From Ditylenchus dipsaci (lineage: Eukaryota; Nematoda; Chromadorea; Rhabditida; Anguinidae), in assembly GCA_004194705.1 (NCBI GenBank), contig SADC01000310.1, positions 1 through 64,000 on the forward strand: a stretch of DNA of 64,000 nt, read 5' to 3'. Below are positions 22,507 through 32,974 of the stretch, piece by piece; position 1 is the stretch's first letter; the number at the start of each line of letters is the position of its first letter. The notes beneath the pieces are model-generated. The model saw nothing but the letters and a program-made list of their open reading frames with translations, searched no databases and was not told the origin of the DNA. A program made the position numbers and the translations under genes.

Positions 22507-25500
22507 ATGGTCAAAACAAGACGTGCTACTTCGGTGCAGAAAGACACACCAACAAAACTAGCTAGCAATCGAAGGACTTCGGATGTAAGAGTAGCTGCAT
22601 TGGAAGCAAATCGCGCTAAGAAATTCGCAAAAGAAACAGCTTCTGCAAGAGCAAAGGAAGCGACTGGAGTCCGGCTTGGTAGGTCCAAATGGTGTCAGAT
22701 TTTTAGAATGTTATTTCCTGTTTAGCAAGGCTGGCCCAAGAGAAGGAATCGCAATCTAAGCAAGCCCAACATGAAGCCGAGGCCAAGAAAGAGCTGTCCG
22801 AAAAGCGAAAGGAAGCAGCTGCCATTAGATTGAGAAAAAGAGAGAAAAATAGTGAGTGCAAACAAAAGGAAACTGAGAATTTTTAAAAGAAAAGTTAGTC
22901 TTTTTGTAGCCGATTATTTATATACAGTCGACTCTCTACATAACGACTCTCTATATAACGTCCCTCTCCTCATAACGTCCCAGTGAAACTGGTTTGGTTG
23001 GTCTAAACTAAATACTCGAACAACTGCCTCTCTATATAGCGACTCACTTCATAACGTCCCTCTCTACATAACGTCCCAATTCGGCTGGACACTGCTTTAA
23101 GACGCCTCTCCATATAACGTCTTTTCGAAAAAAAAATAAAATTGAAAGCGTCTCGACAAGAAAATAACTTATTTTTTGCTTCTAATATGTTCAGTTTGGT
23201 CAGCTTTCAAAATTTGCTGTTTTAGAGATTACAAAGTTGATCTCTACAAGGCGCTGCGTCTCCTTCACCTTTCCTGGTCGATGTCAAGCCGGAAACTATC
23301 GCCAACTGCTTCCGAAAAAAACCAAATTTATCAAGGACTCGAAAGTAGACCTTTTATTTTTCACAAAAAAGATTTTCTGTGTTTTAAGCAAGGCGCTGGC
23401 AGTCGGGAGAATTAGGAAAACGCTGTGTTCGAGTTGGAACAAGACGGCGCTGGCAGGGAATGAAGTACACTCTGGGTAGAAATGCAGGCACTGGCTTTGA
23501 TGGAATGCGCATTAGACGACTACTTATTGGTTGACCACAACTCGCTACTGGTGGAGCTTTCACTCTGACCGAAGTTGCAGCGGATGTTTTAATGGAAATG
23601 GAAAAGCCGGAGACTGAAAGGTGATTTTTTTTGCTTTGCTCGGCTCTTTAGTGGGTTAAGATTTCAGTGAAACCGAATTAATGAAGATCGACCAAGTTTC
23701 AGAGCCGCCAGTCGATACACGAGAAGCAATTGAAGCTTTGAAAATTTTCCAGCGATACGCCGACGAAAATGCCATTGTTGCAGTCCAGCTGCTGTGTGAT
23801 ATAGTGAATGATTTGCTTGCCAAATAACACATGAAGAAACTGAAGCGAAAGAGTATTTCCACTTTTTTCATGCCCATCCGATGATTGTTTGTTTGGGTGC
23901 TATTTATTGTTGAAATAAACAGTTTTTTTTTGAAAAACTCTCTACATAACGTCTGGTGAGTGATATATAGGCGAGTGCCTCTCTACATAACGACTCTCTA
24001 TATAACGTCCTCTCTTCATAACGTCCGTTTTGGCCGGTCCCTTGAAAGACGTTATGTAGAGAGTCGACTGTACTAGTGAATTACGTTTAGGAGAACGCCC
24101 CAACTGAGAAGAACGTGTAGTGTGCAAGTAGACATGACAAGTGAGCCAATGTCTAGGTTAGAGCAAGAAAAATCTATGCTTTTGAGTCGACTTGTTGAGC
24201 CTAAAAAAAGTGAAAGGGTAGGAGAAGTTAATTAGAGCACAGTAGCATTTTACTCTGTTTTTACAGAAACCATACAAGCCAATCCAAAAATGTGCACGCA
24301 CTGCTTCTCTAGCCAAATTGACCAAATCGCAGAGCATTTTCTAGGCAAGGATAGAGCGTTACCGACACTGGAAGAGTTTGAAAAAACCACATCCATGCTT
24401 CGAAGTCGATTAGGGGTCGCCTCCGCTGACAAGGTTGTCAATGAAAAGAGAAAGCTGAGCGTCATGGACGACATCAACGTATTTTCTGGAATAGTCAGTG
24501 CAAGCAAGCGAAGAGAGATTAAGAGTCGATTGGTCCACGTAATGTCTTTTCCCATTACTTATGCGTTTACTCTTATATTATTGCAGAAAGGACTGGACAT
24601 ACTGGCTCCAACGAGCGCTGTCGACAAGCAGCTCAAGCAGTTCACTGAAAAGCTTCAAATCAGCTCAATCAACAAAAATGGCATTTGGTACCTCTACCTG
24701 AGCAACATCAAAGCCATCCTTGAATATCGTCTATTATGTCTTCATCAATCTGGAAAGCTACTCTTTGGAAGTGATTTCAATAACAAAGTCTTTCTAGTCT
24801 TTGTCGGTGATAAAGGTGGTCGCTCAACCAAGTCCGCTATTGGGATTGGAAATGTCACACATGCCAACAGTCCAGATTCTCTTTTGCTGGTTTCAATATT
24901 TGATGACAATGACAACTACGAAAACCTTGCAAGTCTTCAACCAGTGTTTGAGCAAATAAAATTCAGTAATATTAAAGTCGGAGAACAGGAGTTAGAGGTT
25001 GAGTGGTATGTAAATTTGCTTTCATGTTAATTTTTGTGTATAATACACCAATTTAGGTTTTTGACAGGAGACTTGAAGTTTATTGATACAGTATATGGTC
25101 ACCTTGGCTCCTCAGCCACTCATCCATGCCCGATCTGTGAATCTCCAAAAACAGCCTTCAAGGAGAACAGCAAACATTCTAAAAGAACACTTTTTTCGCT
25201 TGATCAAGGGCAGCTGAGGTGCTTTCATTTGCCATTCACTTAACGCTCTAGTATATTTATTTATTTTTCCAGGTTTCGCTACAACACGCAAGATGCGCAA
25301 ACTCTTACGCAAAAGCAACAGACTAATCTCCACCGTGAATGTCACTCAGTCACAAGGTCACAGCTCCTTCAAATTCCGATAACAAATATAATTCCTCCTT
25401 CGCTGCATCTAATCCAAGGTCTCTGCCAGGCCATCATTGAAGCGATTGAAGCAGCAGAGCCATCAATGGTCAATCAGTTAGAGGCTGTATTCGTGGAACT

Positions 25501-26083
25501 GCAGGTGGACAAACGGGTATGGCACCAGCGTTTCACAGGTTTGCAACCTAAAGTGTTCTTGTTTCCACTAAATTCCTTATATTCATAGGAAACCACGTAA
25601 GAAAACTGCTAACTGGAGAAGGACCTCAGAAGATAATCAGCGTCATCCGCGAAAATGTTCTGCATAAAGCATTTCTTACGCTTCTAACACTGCTCGGCAA
25701 AATGCAAAGTTTGGCGAAAAATTCGTTTTATCAGATGGAGAGATTGAAAACTTTCACGGGTGGTCAGCAGAATACTTCCACACTATAAGAGTAAGTCCTT
25801 CGATACGCAACAAATTTTTAACAGACGAATTTTAGAACGCTTTTCCGAACTGGGCAATTACGCCCAAGTGTCACATCCTATGTCAGCACGTCATCGAATT
25901 TATGAAATTACACCGTTTCTGGGTCTTCTTTCTGAGCAGTCAATTGAAGCACTGCATTGCAAGGTAAACGGAGATGAAAGAAGGCTGTGCGGAATTCGTG
26001 AAAGAAAGAAAACGTTGAAGAAAATAATGGAGGATTCATTTGTCAGGAACATTTTGTTTGATGGAAAGAAACATTTTATATGA
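22507..26083 (+). pseudogene. transposase-like gene of the CACAGCCCC element, frame-broken
   Basis: Exon-like pieces: 22507-22678 and 22726-22851 (basic, coiled-coil N-terminus), about 24091-24217, 24268-25016, then 25056-25219, 25272-25540 and 25590 to 26083. Visible motifs are VFVGDKGGRSTKSAIGIGN (possible first acidic catalytic residue), CPICESP with a downstream H (zinc-binding-like) and, near the C-terminus, LSEQSIEALHCKVNGDERR, where a conserved Glu would sit. This order fits a DDE-type transposase, but I cannot assign the family with certainty. Frame changes near 25700 and 25912 and a phase conflict around exons 3-4 break it. The TE ends around it support transposition as its role. A domesticated gene cannot be excluded. 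Confidence 0.55.
22925..24070. mobile_element. pogo/Tigger-like element nested in the 4.7-kb transposon
   Basis: Ends CAGTCGACTCTCTACATAAC and GTTATGTAGAGAGTCGACTG, flanked by TA. Repeated CTCTCTATATAACGTCC units lie inside each end. The interior keeps fragments of coding sequence on the plus strand: 23237-23479 (LLPKKTKFIKDSKVDLLFF) and 23656-23826 (EPPVDTREAIEALKIFQRYA, then stop). The latter resembles the acidic C-terminal tail of Tigger/jerky transposases. It sits in an intron-like gap of the host transposase. Confidence 0.75.
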
Positions 26084-26519
26084 TGTATAGTTTTATGGTT
26101 TTGTGGACGCCATAATCTATTCCAATAAAAAAGAATTAAATTTTAGGCATGAATTGAGATAGAAATTTTCTACTCCTTGAAAATGTTATGAAAAATACCG
26201 AAAAGTTTAAAAAAAAACGAAAAATGGAATTCAAAAATGTCCAAATTTCGCAATCTTATGAAAAAAAATCGCGGCGTTTTGTTTATTTGAAAGTGATGAG
26301 GTTTTCAAATTTTAAGGGGCTGTGGGGCATTTTTCAGAAAATTAGGGGCATTTTTCAGTAATTAGGGGGCATTTTTCAGTAATTAGGGGGCAATTCGAAT
26401 TAGGGGGCATTTTTCACAGATTAGGGGGCAGAATTAAATACCACCCCTTTTTTCGCCGTTTCTATCGTTTAAACCGCTAGGTGGTACTTGCCAAAAACGA
26501 CATCCTCCAGCTGAGAAAA

Positions 26520-26600
26520 ACGACATTTGCCAAAACTATATTTGACAAAACTATATTTGACAAAACTATATTTGACAAAACGTTATTGGTCAACACGACA
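26520..26600. repeat. short tandem repeat ACTATATTTGACAAA
   Basis: About three and a half copies of an ACTATATTTGACAAA unit, ending in a divergent ACGTTATTGG copy. Confidence 0.6.
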
Positions 26601-26855
26601 TTTTCCAAAAATTCCCCAAGAGTACTTTTTGCCTAAAAAAGAATAGTATCGAATTGGAGTTCGAACATTTTCTAGAACTGATTAGAAATGATTCAAGGTT
26701 ATTTTCATCAAAAAAGAAACATTTCTGTGTACTAAAGTAATAAATTTTTACACCATCGTGTAGCTAACATCCTCAGCTTTCAATCGTTAGGTCACATGAG
26801 GGGGTTACATTAGACTTGAGTGGGGTGGTTATACTCATATTGCTCCAAATACTTA

Positions 26856-27066
26856 CCGTATTTCCTCTAATAGCTCCCCGTGGGAGTTATTTTTGGGTGG
26901 CCGAAAATCGTAAAAATTTGAGGTCGATCTCAAGATTTTGGGTGAAAATTTAAAATTGAAAAAGCGGAATCGGTATAGCAAAAATTTCACTCTGGGCTGA
27001 GATATAGGTCCTCAAAGTTGAGGGGGGGAGTTATTAGAGCAGGGGGAGCTATTAGAGGTAATACGG
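26856..27066. mobile_element. MITE, CCGTATTTCCTCTAATAG family, TA duplication
   Basis: Left end CCGTATTTCCTCTAATAGC and right end GCTATTAGAGGTAATACGG, flanked by TA. The interior contains TCGTAAAAATTTGAGGTCG and a run of G near the right end. It is the best-preserved copy in the window. Confidence 0.7.
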
Positions 27067-27283
27067 TAGACATTTAAAAAACGCATTTTTGGGCTACCCC
27101 AAATTGTGCACTCCTGCCTATTTTTTTGGATGCAAGTGTTCTTCTCAAGGGTGTGGATTTTATAAAATTGCATCAAAAAAGGTTTCATCAAACCGATTGA
27201 AGGATTACAAAGTGACACTTGGTATACCTAGGGGCATGAAACACCTATTCAAGATTACTCAAAAGGTCTGCTATAAGAATGAC

Positions 27284-27289
27284 TTTATT
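27284..27289 (-). terminator. poly(A) signal of rpb-3
   Basis: AATAAA on the minus strand, 57 bases beyond the stop codon. Confidence 0.6.
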
Positions 27290-27345
27290 TCAAGAACACA
27301 GTTGGATAACGAACAAAACGACAAAAAAAAGACTTCCAAAACTTT

Positions 27346-30300
27346 TTAGTAATTAGAATATTGCTGAGCCCCGAGTTCTACATTTAACTGATGCTGCATG
27401 TCAATGAGCTTCTTTTTTAAAGCATTTATTCCGCTGAGTACAATGGTTTCCGCCTTAAAATAATTTGTATCTCAGAGTAAATTTAACAGCATAACTCACC
27501 TTCAAAGCACCTGCGCTCTCCACACTGATCCAAAACCTGTAAGTGCGATTTTTAAAACTGTTAACATTACTGATATATGATTGTTGTACTTGTTGGGTTT
27601 TCCATGGGCATCATATGGTGCCTCAAACTCATCATCCTCCAGCTGAGAAAACTCACTTTTGGGCCTGTAGAAATTTGCAATTAAATATAGGCAACGATTG
27701 CCAACAAAAATATCTCTACCATTCTTCAGCTTTTGCGAAAATTGTGTGTCTAAGGGCATTGTCCGGGTCATACTCAAAGGCAACGCCACAGGTAGGATCT
27801 TAAATATAGCAATTTAGAAATCTGCCAATTTTCTGGTTATCAAAAAACCAACTCCATTTAGCATGCTCCTTGCCAAACCTTTTTTGGCGTAGCATTTCAT
27901 ACGGACCTGAGAAAGATGTTCCAAGGTTTTTATAGGTTTAAAAAACACATACCTCTTGCCCCTTACGCAGTTTCACTATTAAAATTTCGGAGTTGGCATT
28001 ATCTGTGTCTATACCTATTTGTCTGAAAGTGGTGTATAGAAATTATCACTGAGAAAAATATTAAAAGCAAGAAATTTTTTCTCACCTAGCAGGTAGATGA
28101 GCGCCGCAAGCAGGAACTACCTCAGGGTTACTTGACTGCAAATCATCGCTAGTAACTGCCCTAGTGGCTTAAATAAAAAAATGTCTGAATAGCAAGGAAA
28201 TGAGAATCTCACCATCATCTTCACACCTTACATTCAACTGAAATTCTACCGAACAGTTGGTGCAGAAATCGCTGCAAGAGCAGTCCTGAAATACATATCT
28301 GTTCACATAAAAAATTCAGCAAATGGAATACGGACTAACCCTAGAGTAAAGAAGTTTATCGACCACACCGTTGGAAGTCAATCTAGAATTTGTTTAATTT
28401 ATCATTTAGGCCTCAAACACAATGAGGAGTCTGTTTGCGGATGCTAAATCAGATTTGTCGCACGGAAATGGCCATAACTTTTTTTTCAAATTTTCAAAAA
28501 TTATTCTGTTATTACCATTTTGTAGCTAAGATTCAGGGCTACCAGATAAGCATTTTATGATGCAGATGTCATTGGAAAAATTGAGATAAAAATGAAAGAC
28601 TCCGCCCAAGACTCCTGACTCAAATTCTTGTCAGGAGTCTTGGGCGGAGTCTTTCATTTTTATCTCAATTTTTCAACAGACATCTAATTCATGAAATGCT
28701 CATCTGGTAGCCCTGAATCTTAGCTACAAAATGGTAATAACAGAATAATTTTTGAAAAATTGAAAAAAAGTTATGGCCATTTCCGTGCGACAAATCTGAT
28801 TTAGCATCCTCATTGTGTTTGAGGCCTTAGTCTTTAGTGAAATTTGTTATGGCAAGTACAGGAACCTGGAGTTGGAGTATTTTGCAACGTGAACACCTTT
28901 TACTCCAAATCCGATTGGAACTCCGTGTTCCCAGACAAGCCATTAATAGTTTAGCAAGCTAAATTGCTTACGGAATAAAACCCATGCGGTGAGCGATGAA
29001 TTCATCGTGAAGAACACTAGTATTGGAGTCAATTTGCACCCAGTCGATAGCTATAAAATTGCAAGGATTTTATTTGAAAATTTACGAGAGAAGCATTTGC
29101 AAAATTAATCTGTATAAAGTTTTGAAATTTGTGAACTTTCGGTATAATACAGTCGAGTCTCGATATAACGCGACCCTCAGGACCGTAAAAAGGTCGCGGT
29201 ATATCAGGGGTCGCGTTATATCGAAGGTAAATTTGACTGACTTCCTTTTGCTGGGATCATTTGAAGGGTCGCGTTATATCGCGACTCGACTGTAAGTATA
29301 AAAAAAAAATAAGAATTTAACTCTGGCTTCTTATATGGTCTATTGACTTTCGGAGTTCAGCCACAGTGCCGAGGCATATGGGATTTTTTGGATGTAGATC
29401 AAAACTAGGGTTGGGAATCGGGAATTTTCCCGGGAAAATTCCCATAAAAATTCCTGGGAATTTTCCCGGGAAAGTTTGAAGCGGGAAAATTCCCGAAAAA
29501 TCGGGAAAATTCAAAAAATTTCACAACTTGCAATCTTTGCTCTCTGATATCAACTTTCTCTTGTTGTTTTTGTAAGTGTTTCCACTTATTATGCCTTAAT
29601 TACATATGGTAAAATCACTGTATAGGTAATTGTTGAGAACAAAGAACGGACTAACTACAAAAAGGAAAAAATTGTTTAAAGGGGTGGGGTGGAGGCGTGC
29701 AAATCATAGTGCGGATATTTTGAACTCTCAGGTTCAAATCCGCCTGGGTGCACACCCTTTTCTATTTTCTTTGCTTTGAGATATTCGGTGTCCTTCCAAA
29801 ACACCATAAAATGATGTTTTTTGGTGTTTTAGCACCTTTAAGGGCCTGCTTACAATGGGATGTCGATGTTGATGTCGAAGTAAAAGTGGTGTCTAGATCT
29901 CGCGTTTCCCATAGGAAAATGCCAAATCTGATATAGATGACCTATACCTACTTTTTAATTTTAGTTATAGGTCATCTATATCAGATTTGGCATTTTCCTA
30001 TGGGAAACGCGAGATCTAGACACCACTTTTACTTCGACATCAACATCGACATCCCATTGTAAGCTGGCCCTAACCTGTAGAAAATATGTTTTTAGGCCGC
30101 GACCAACCACTTTGAAAAAAAATTTTTTTTGACCAAAAATCGACTTTTTGCCTTGGGGGACCAAGGTAAATGGGCTTGAGTTCAGAATCCCCCCCCCCCC
30201 CACGGGGACTGATCAGGTGGAGGAGATAACTTCATATTCGTGTTTCTCGACCCCAATTTCATGAGAAAGCCGGCTGTTTTTTTGGTTCTGAGAAAAAAAT

Positions 30301-32964
30301 TTTTTTCGAACCACAGGGGAGTATCATGGTTTTTTAGTCAAAATTTGTAAAATTTAAATTGGCGCCTTTTGAATTTAAAAGGGAATAAGGGCTGTATTGG
30401 GAGGGGAAGGGAATAAAGGGGGCCACTGATCACACAGGGCCACTAACAAGAAGATGTTGAACATAGTTTTGAATACTGGGGCCTACCGCATAAATAAACT
30501 CTGGTATGCATGCTTTTTCATGCATCCAGAGTCACTTTCGAGTGATTTGTGTCTAAGGTATGTGGGTGTGCGCATCTCAACTCCAAGCCCCCTGCGCCCC
30601 TTCGGTGGCGCAGGGGGCTTGGGGGCTTGGAGTTGAGATGCGCGCACACACTTACCTTAGACATGATTCCGAGAAGTACTCTTGACCATAAAATGCATAT
30701 AGAGTCTTTTTTGCCACGGCCCAGTTGAAAAACATGGTGAGGCAGTCGAAGAATATAGATATTCAAATTTATAATGTTCTGCCATAAAAGTGGCCCCCTT
30801 TTATTCCCTTCCCCTCCCAATACAGCCCTTATTCCCTTTTAAATTCAAAAGGCGCCAATTTAAATTTTTCAAATTTTGACTAAAAAACCATGGGCACTAT
30901 TCCATTGTACCCCCCCCCCCCCCAAAAAGCTATTCCAGTGTACCCCCCCCCCCCAAAATAATGACCTATTCCATTGTACCCCCCCCAAAAACCGACTTTT
31001 TTATATGCACTCAAAAACCATTTTTATGTAATAATTTTGCCATAAAAAGGCCAGAACAGCCATTTAAATAGGGTTCAAGGGCTGTATTGGGAGGGGAAGG
31101 GACAAAACAGGGGCCACTAATAAATAAGGATTTAAGGCACCCTCAAACCCAGCAACTTGGGGTCCACCACTTAATATATACGTTTGAAGGCACGTCAAAC
31201 CCAGCAACTTGTGGAGGACCCAAATACATGAGTACTCAAAAGCCTCTCAAGGGCCAGCCGGGTGGGTCCGAGGTGGTTATGCCTAAACCAGGACCCCTGT
31301 GGAGGTGAAGGCAGAAATTTTGGATGGCTGAGCCTCTGGCTCGAAGCCAAAAGCCGGAGAAGGGGGGAGACCCTTTTCGGCTGAAAAATTGAAGATGTTG
31401 AGCATGGTTTTGAATACTGGGACCTACCGCATAAATAACTCTGGTATGCATGCTTTTCATGCATCCAGAGTCACTTTCGAGTGATTTGTGTCTAAGGTAT
31501 GTGGGTGTGCGCATCTCAACTCCAAGCCCCCAAGCCCCCTGCGCCCCCGAAGGGGGCGCAGGGGGCTTGAGAGTTAGAGATGCGCGCACGCACTTACCTT
31601 AGACATGATTCCGAGAAGTACACTTGATCATAAAATGCATATAGAGTCTATTTTTGCCACGGCCCGAGTTGAAAAACATGGTAAAGCAGCCAAAAAAAGT
31701 GGCCCCTGTGTTATTCCCTTCCCCTCCCAATACAGCCCTTGAACCCTATTTAAATGGCTGTTCTGGCCTTTTTATGGCGAAATTATTACATAAAAATGGT
31801 TTTTGAGGGCATATAAAAAAGTTGGTTTTTGGGGGGGGGTACAATGGAATAGGTCATTATTTTTGGGGGGGGGGGGGGGTACACTGGAATAGCTTTTTGG
31901 GGGGGGGGGGTACAATGGAATAGCGGCAAACCATGATACCCCCCTGTGGTTCGAAAAATTTTTTTCTCAGAACCGAAAAAACAGCCGGCTTTCTCATGAA
32001 ATCGGGGTCGAGAAACACGAATATGAAGTTATCTTCTCCACCTGATCAGTCCCGTGGGGGGGGGATTCTGAACTGCAACCGGTAAATGGACTGGAGGGGA
32101 GAGAGGGGCGGCCTATTGGAGGGGGGTGGCTTGTTTTTCAACCGATAGGCGCCGCGAAAACTGGAAGAAGTATATTATAGCAACTCTTGGCAAAAAGTAG
32201 TTTAAACTACTTTTTGTGTGTTTTAGGGCCTAAAACGTGTAGAAAACATATTTTTAAGTAGGGTTGCTGAAAAAGATATATGTCCGGACATTTATGGACA
32301 TATGTCCGGACATTTATGGATATATGTCCTGCAAAATTCATAAATGTCCGGACATATGTCCATAAATGTCCGGACATATATCTTTTTCAGCAACCCTATT
32401 TTTAAGTATGTGAAGGCACTTTTTCAAAATTTTGTGACGAAATTATTGAAGAAACTAACGCATTTGAAGATGAATATGATGTTTTCATGCATGATTTGAT
32501 TGAGTTGTTATTTTTTCCGTATAAAATTCTTTATCAAATTTCCCGATTTTTTCCCGACTTCGGGAATTTTCCCGGGAATTTTCCCGTGTTTAAATTTTCC
32601 CGGCAAAATATCAACCCTAATCAAAACTCTCATTAAAATAATTCCAATTTAACCGGCTTCAGAGTTACGTTAATCGTAGTTCACGTTATTAGGAGGATTT
32701 TATGGAAACACGTTAAAGCAAACCCATAGTGGGGACTTCAGCAATGAAAACTCTTCGCAGGGCGTTGGCCACACTCAAATCTGTGGACTCCAAACTAAAT
32801 TCTTTGGTCAAGCATGAAAGCTTTCATAATTTAAGTATGGAAACTGACCGAAAACGCACAAGCTCATCATCCAAATGAATAATAGAGACCTAATTATTGA
32901 CTTTACTGATTTTGAGATGTGGTTAAGGTTTAGGAATTACCTGAGGCTGGTTGGCAAACGGCAT
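27346..32964 (-). CDS. rpb-3: RNA polymerase II subunit RPB3, 13 exons, one apparent frameshift
   Basis: Exons: 32964-32941, 32889-32849, 32794-32724, 29050-28972, 28382-28340, 28285-28213, 28167-28086, 28022-27953, 27906-27853, 27798-27720, 27664-27590, 27536-27500 and 27453-27346. Joined they give about 278 aa (human RPB3 275). Landmarks in order are [20 protein letters not shown] (alpha-like dimerisation motif), [20 protein letters not shown], the zinc site [37 protein letters not shown] and the C-terminal [18 protein letters not shown]3 pairs with RPB11 to nucleate assembly of RNA polymerase II in the nucleus. The exons total 836 bases, one short of a multiple of three: in exon 9 the frame shifts at GGTTTGGCAAGG, where the conserved KKGFGKEH needs one more base. 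Intron 3 is 3.67 kb and full of transposons. The ATG lies 10 bases behind an unpaired TTATCCAG acceptor. Confidence 0.93.
28409..28826. mobile_element. PIF/Harbinger-like MITE in rpb-3 intron 4, TTA duplication
   Basis: Long palindrome with ends GGCCTCAAACACAATGAGGA and TCCTCATTGTGTTTGAGGCC, flanked by TTA on both sides (28406-28408 and 28827-28829). The arms are about 190 bp and nearly identical, meeting at a short centre (CTCCTGACTCAAATTCTTGTCAGGAG). A 3-bp TWA duplication and GG ends fit PIF/Harbinger. Confidence 0.8.
29150..29292. mobile_element. pogo/Tigger-like MITE, 143 bp, in rpb-3 intron 3
   Basis: Ends CAGTCGAGTCTCGATATAAC and GTTATATCGCGACTCGACTG, flanked by TA. Inner repeats are GGTCGCGGTATATC and GGGTCGCGTTATATCG. 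Confidence 0.8.
29700..29760 (+). repeat. tRNA-like sequence with B box
   Basis: GGTTCAAATCC is a good pol III B box at about 29732. The preceding GTGGAGGCGTGC is a weak A box, and the T-stem does not pair, so this is probably SINE-derived. Confidence 0.3.
29842..30070. mobile_element. PIF/Harbinger-like MITE, TAA duplication, arms of about 105 bp
   Basis: Ends GGGCCTGCTTACAATGGGAT and ATCCCATTGTAAGCTGGCCC, flanked by TAA (29839-29841 and 30071-30073). The arms are almost perfect reverse complements around a spacer of about 20 bases near 29945. Confidence 0.8.
30185..32075. repeat. large foldback with C-tract and CTAAGGTAAGTG modules
   Basis: The left arm begins in the poly-C run then CACGGGGACTGATCAGGTGG; the right arm ends CCACCTGATCAGTCCCGTGG then poly-G. 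Both arms carry AACCACAGGGG / CCCCTGTGGTT, GGGCTGTATTGGGAGGGGAA and its complement, and CCATTGTACCCCCCC units. Two CTAAGGTATGTG palindromes lie inside, at 30550-30670 and 31490-31610. Confidence 0.65.
32259..32398. mobile_element. 140-bp hAT-like MITE, TTTTTAAG duplication
   Basis: Near-perfect palindrome with ends TAGGGTTGCTGAAAAAGATA and TATCTTTTTCAGCAACCCTA, flanked by TTTTTAAG (32251-32258 and 32399-32406). The interior is ATGTCCGGACAT repeats. It is nested in the 29406-32619 element. Confidence 0.85.
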
Positions 32965-32974
32965 GTCTCAGTTA

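Larger units (their letters stand above)
21609..26324 (+). mobile_element. 4.7-kb DNA transposon with CACAGCCCC ends
   Basis: Perfect 17-bp inverted ends CACAGCCCCTTAAAATT (21609-21625) and AATTTTAAGGGGCTGTG (26308-26324), with weaker similarity inward (CAAAAGCGTAATCAC / GTGATGAGGTTTTC). The flanks suggest a 4-bp duplication GGGC (21605-21608 and 26325-26328), because the interrupted foldback reads through one copy. It carries one plus-strand gene with a transposase-like layout. CAC...GTG ends and a 4-bp duplication suggest the CMC/Chapaev group, which is inference. It contains a nested pogo-like element and a CTAAGGTAAGTG-family repeat. Confidence 0.7.
20849..26447. mobile_element. foldback element split by a 4.7-kb insertion
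   Basis: The left arm, loop and part of the right arm (20849-21608) match the element at 4439-5395, including the CCCCCTAATTACTGAAAAATG units and the GCATGCCCGAG loop. The missing end of the right arm (GGGGCATTTTTCAG to AATTAAATACCACCC) is found at 26325-26447. The two parts together make about 880 bp. Confidence 0.75.
29406..32619. mobile_element. 3.2-kb hAT-like non-autonomous element in rpb-3 intron 3
   Basis: Ends TAGGGTTG and CAACCCTA, each followed inward by repeats of GGGAATTTTCCCGGGAA. The flanks 29398-29405 and 32620-32627 are both ATCAAAAC (8-bp duplication). The interior is a patchwork: a PIF-like MITE (29842-30070), a large foldback (30185-32075) and a second hAT-like MITE (32259-32398). 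No transposase frame was found. TAGGG ends and an 8-bp duplication are hAT features. Confidence 0.75.

Noticed and set aside
30900..31920. Long poly-C and poly-G runs as telomere-like or special regulatory DNA
   Set aside because: They occur as CCATTGTACCCCCCC units inside a foldback element and have no telomere repeat; lengths may be unreliable in assembly.
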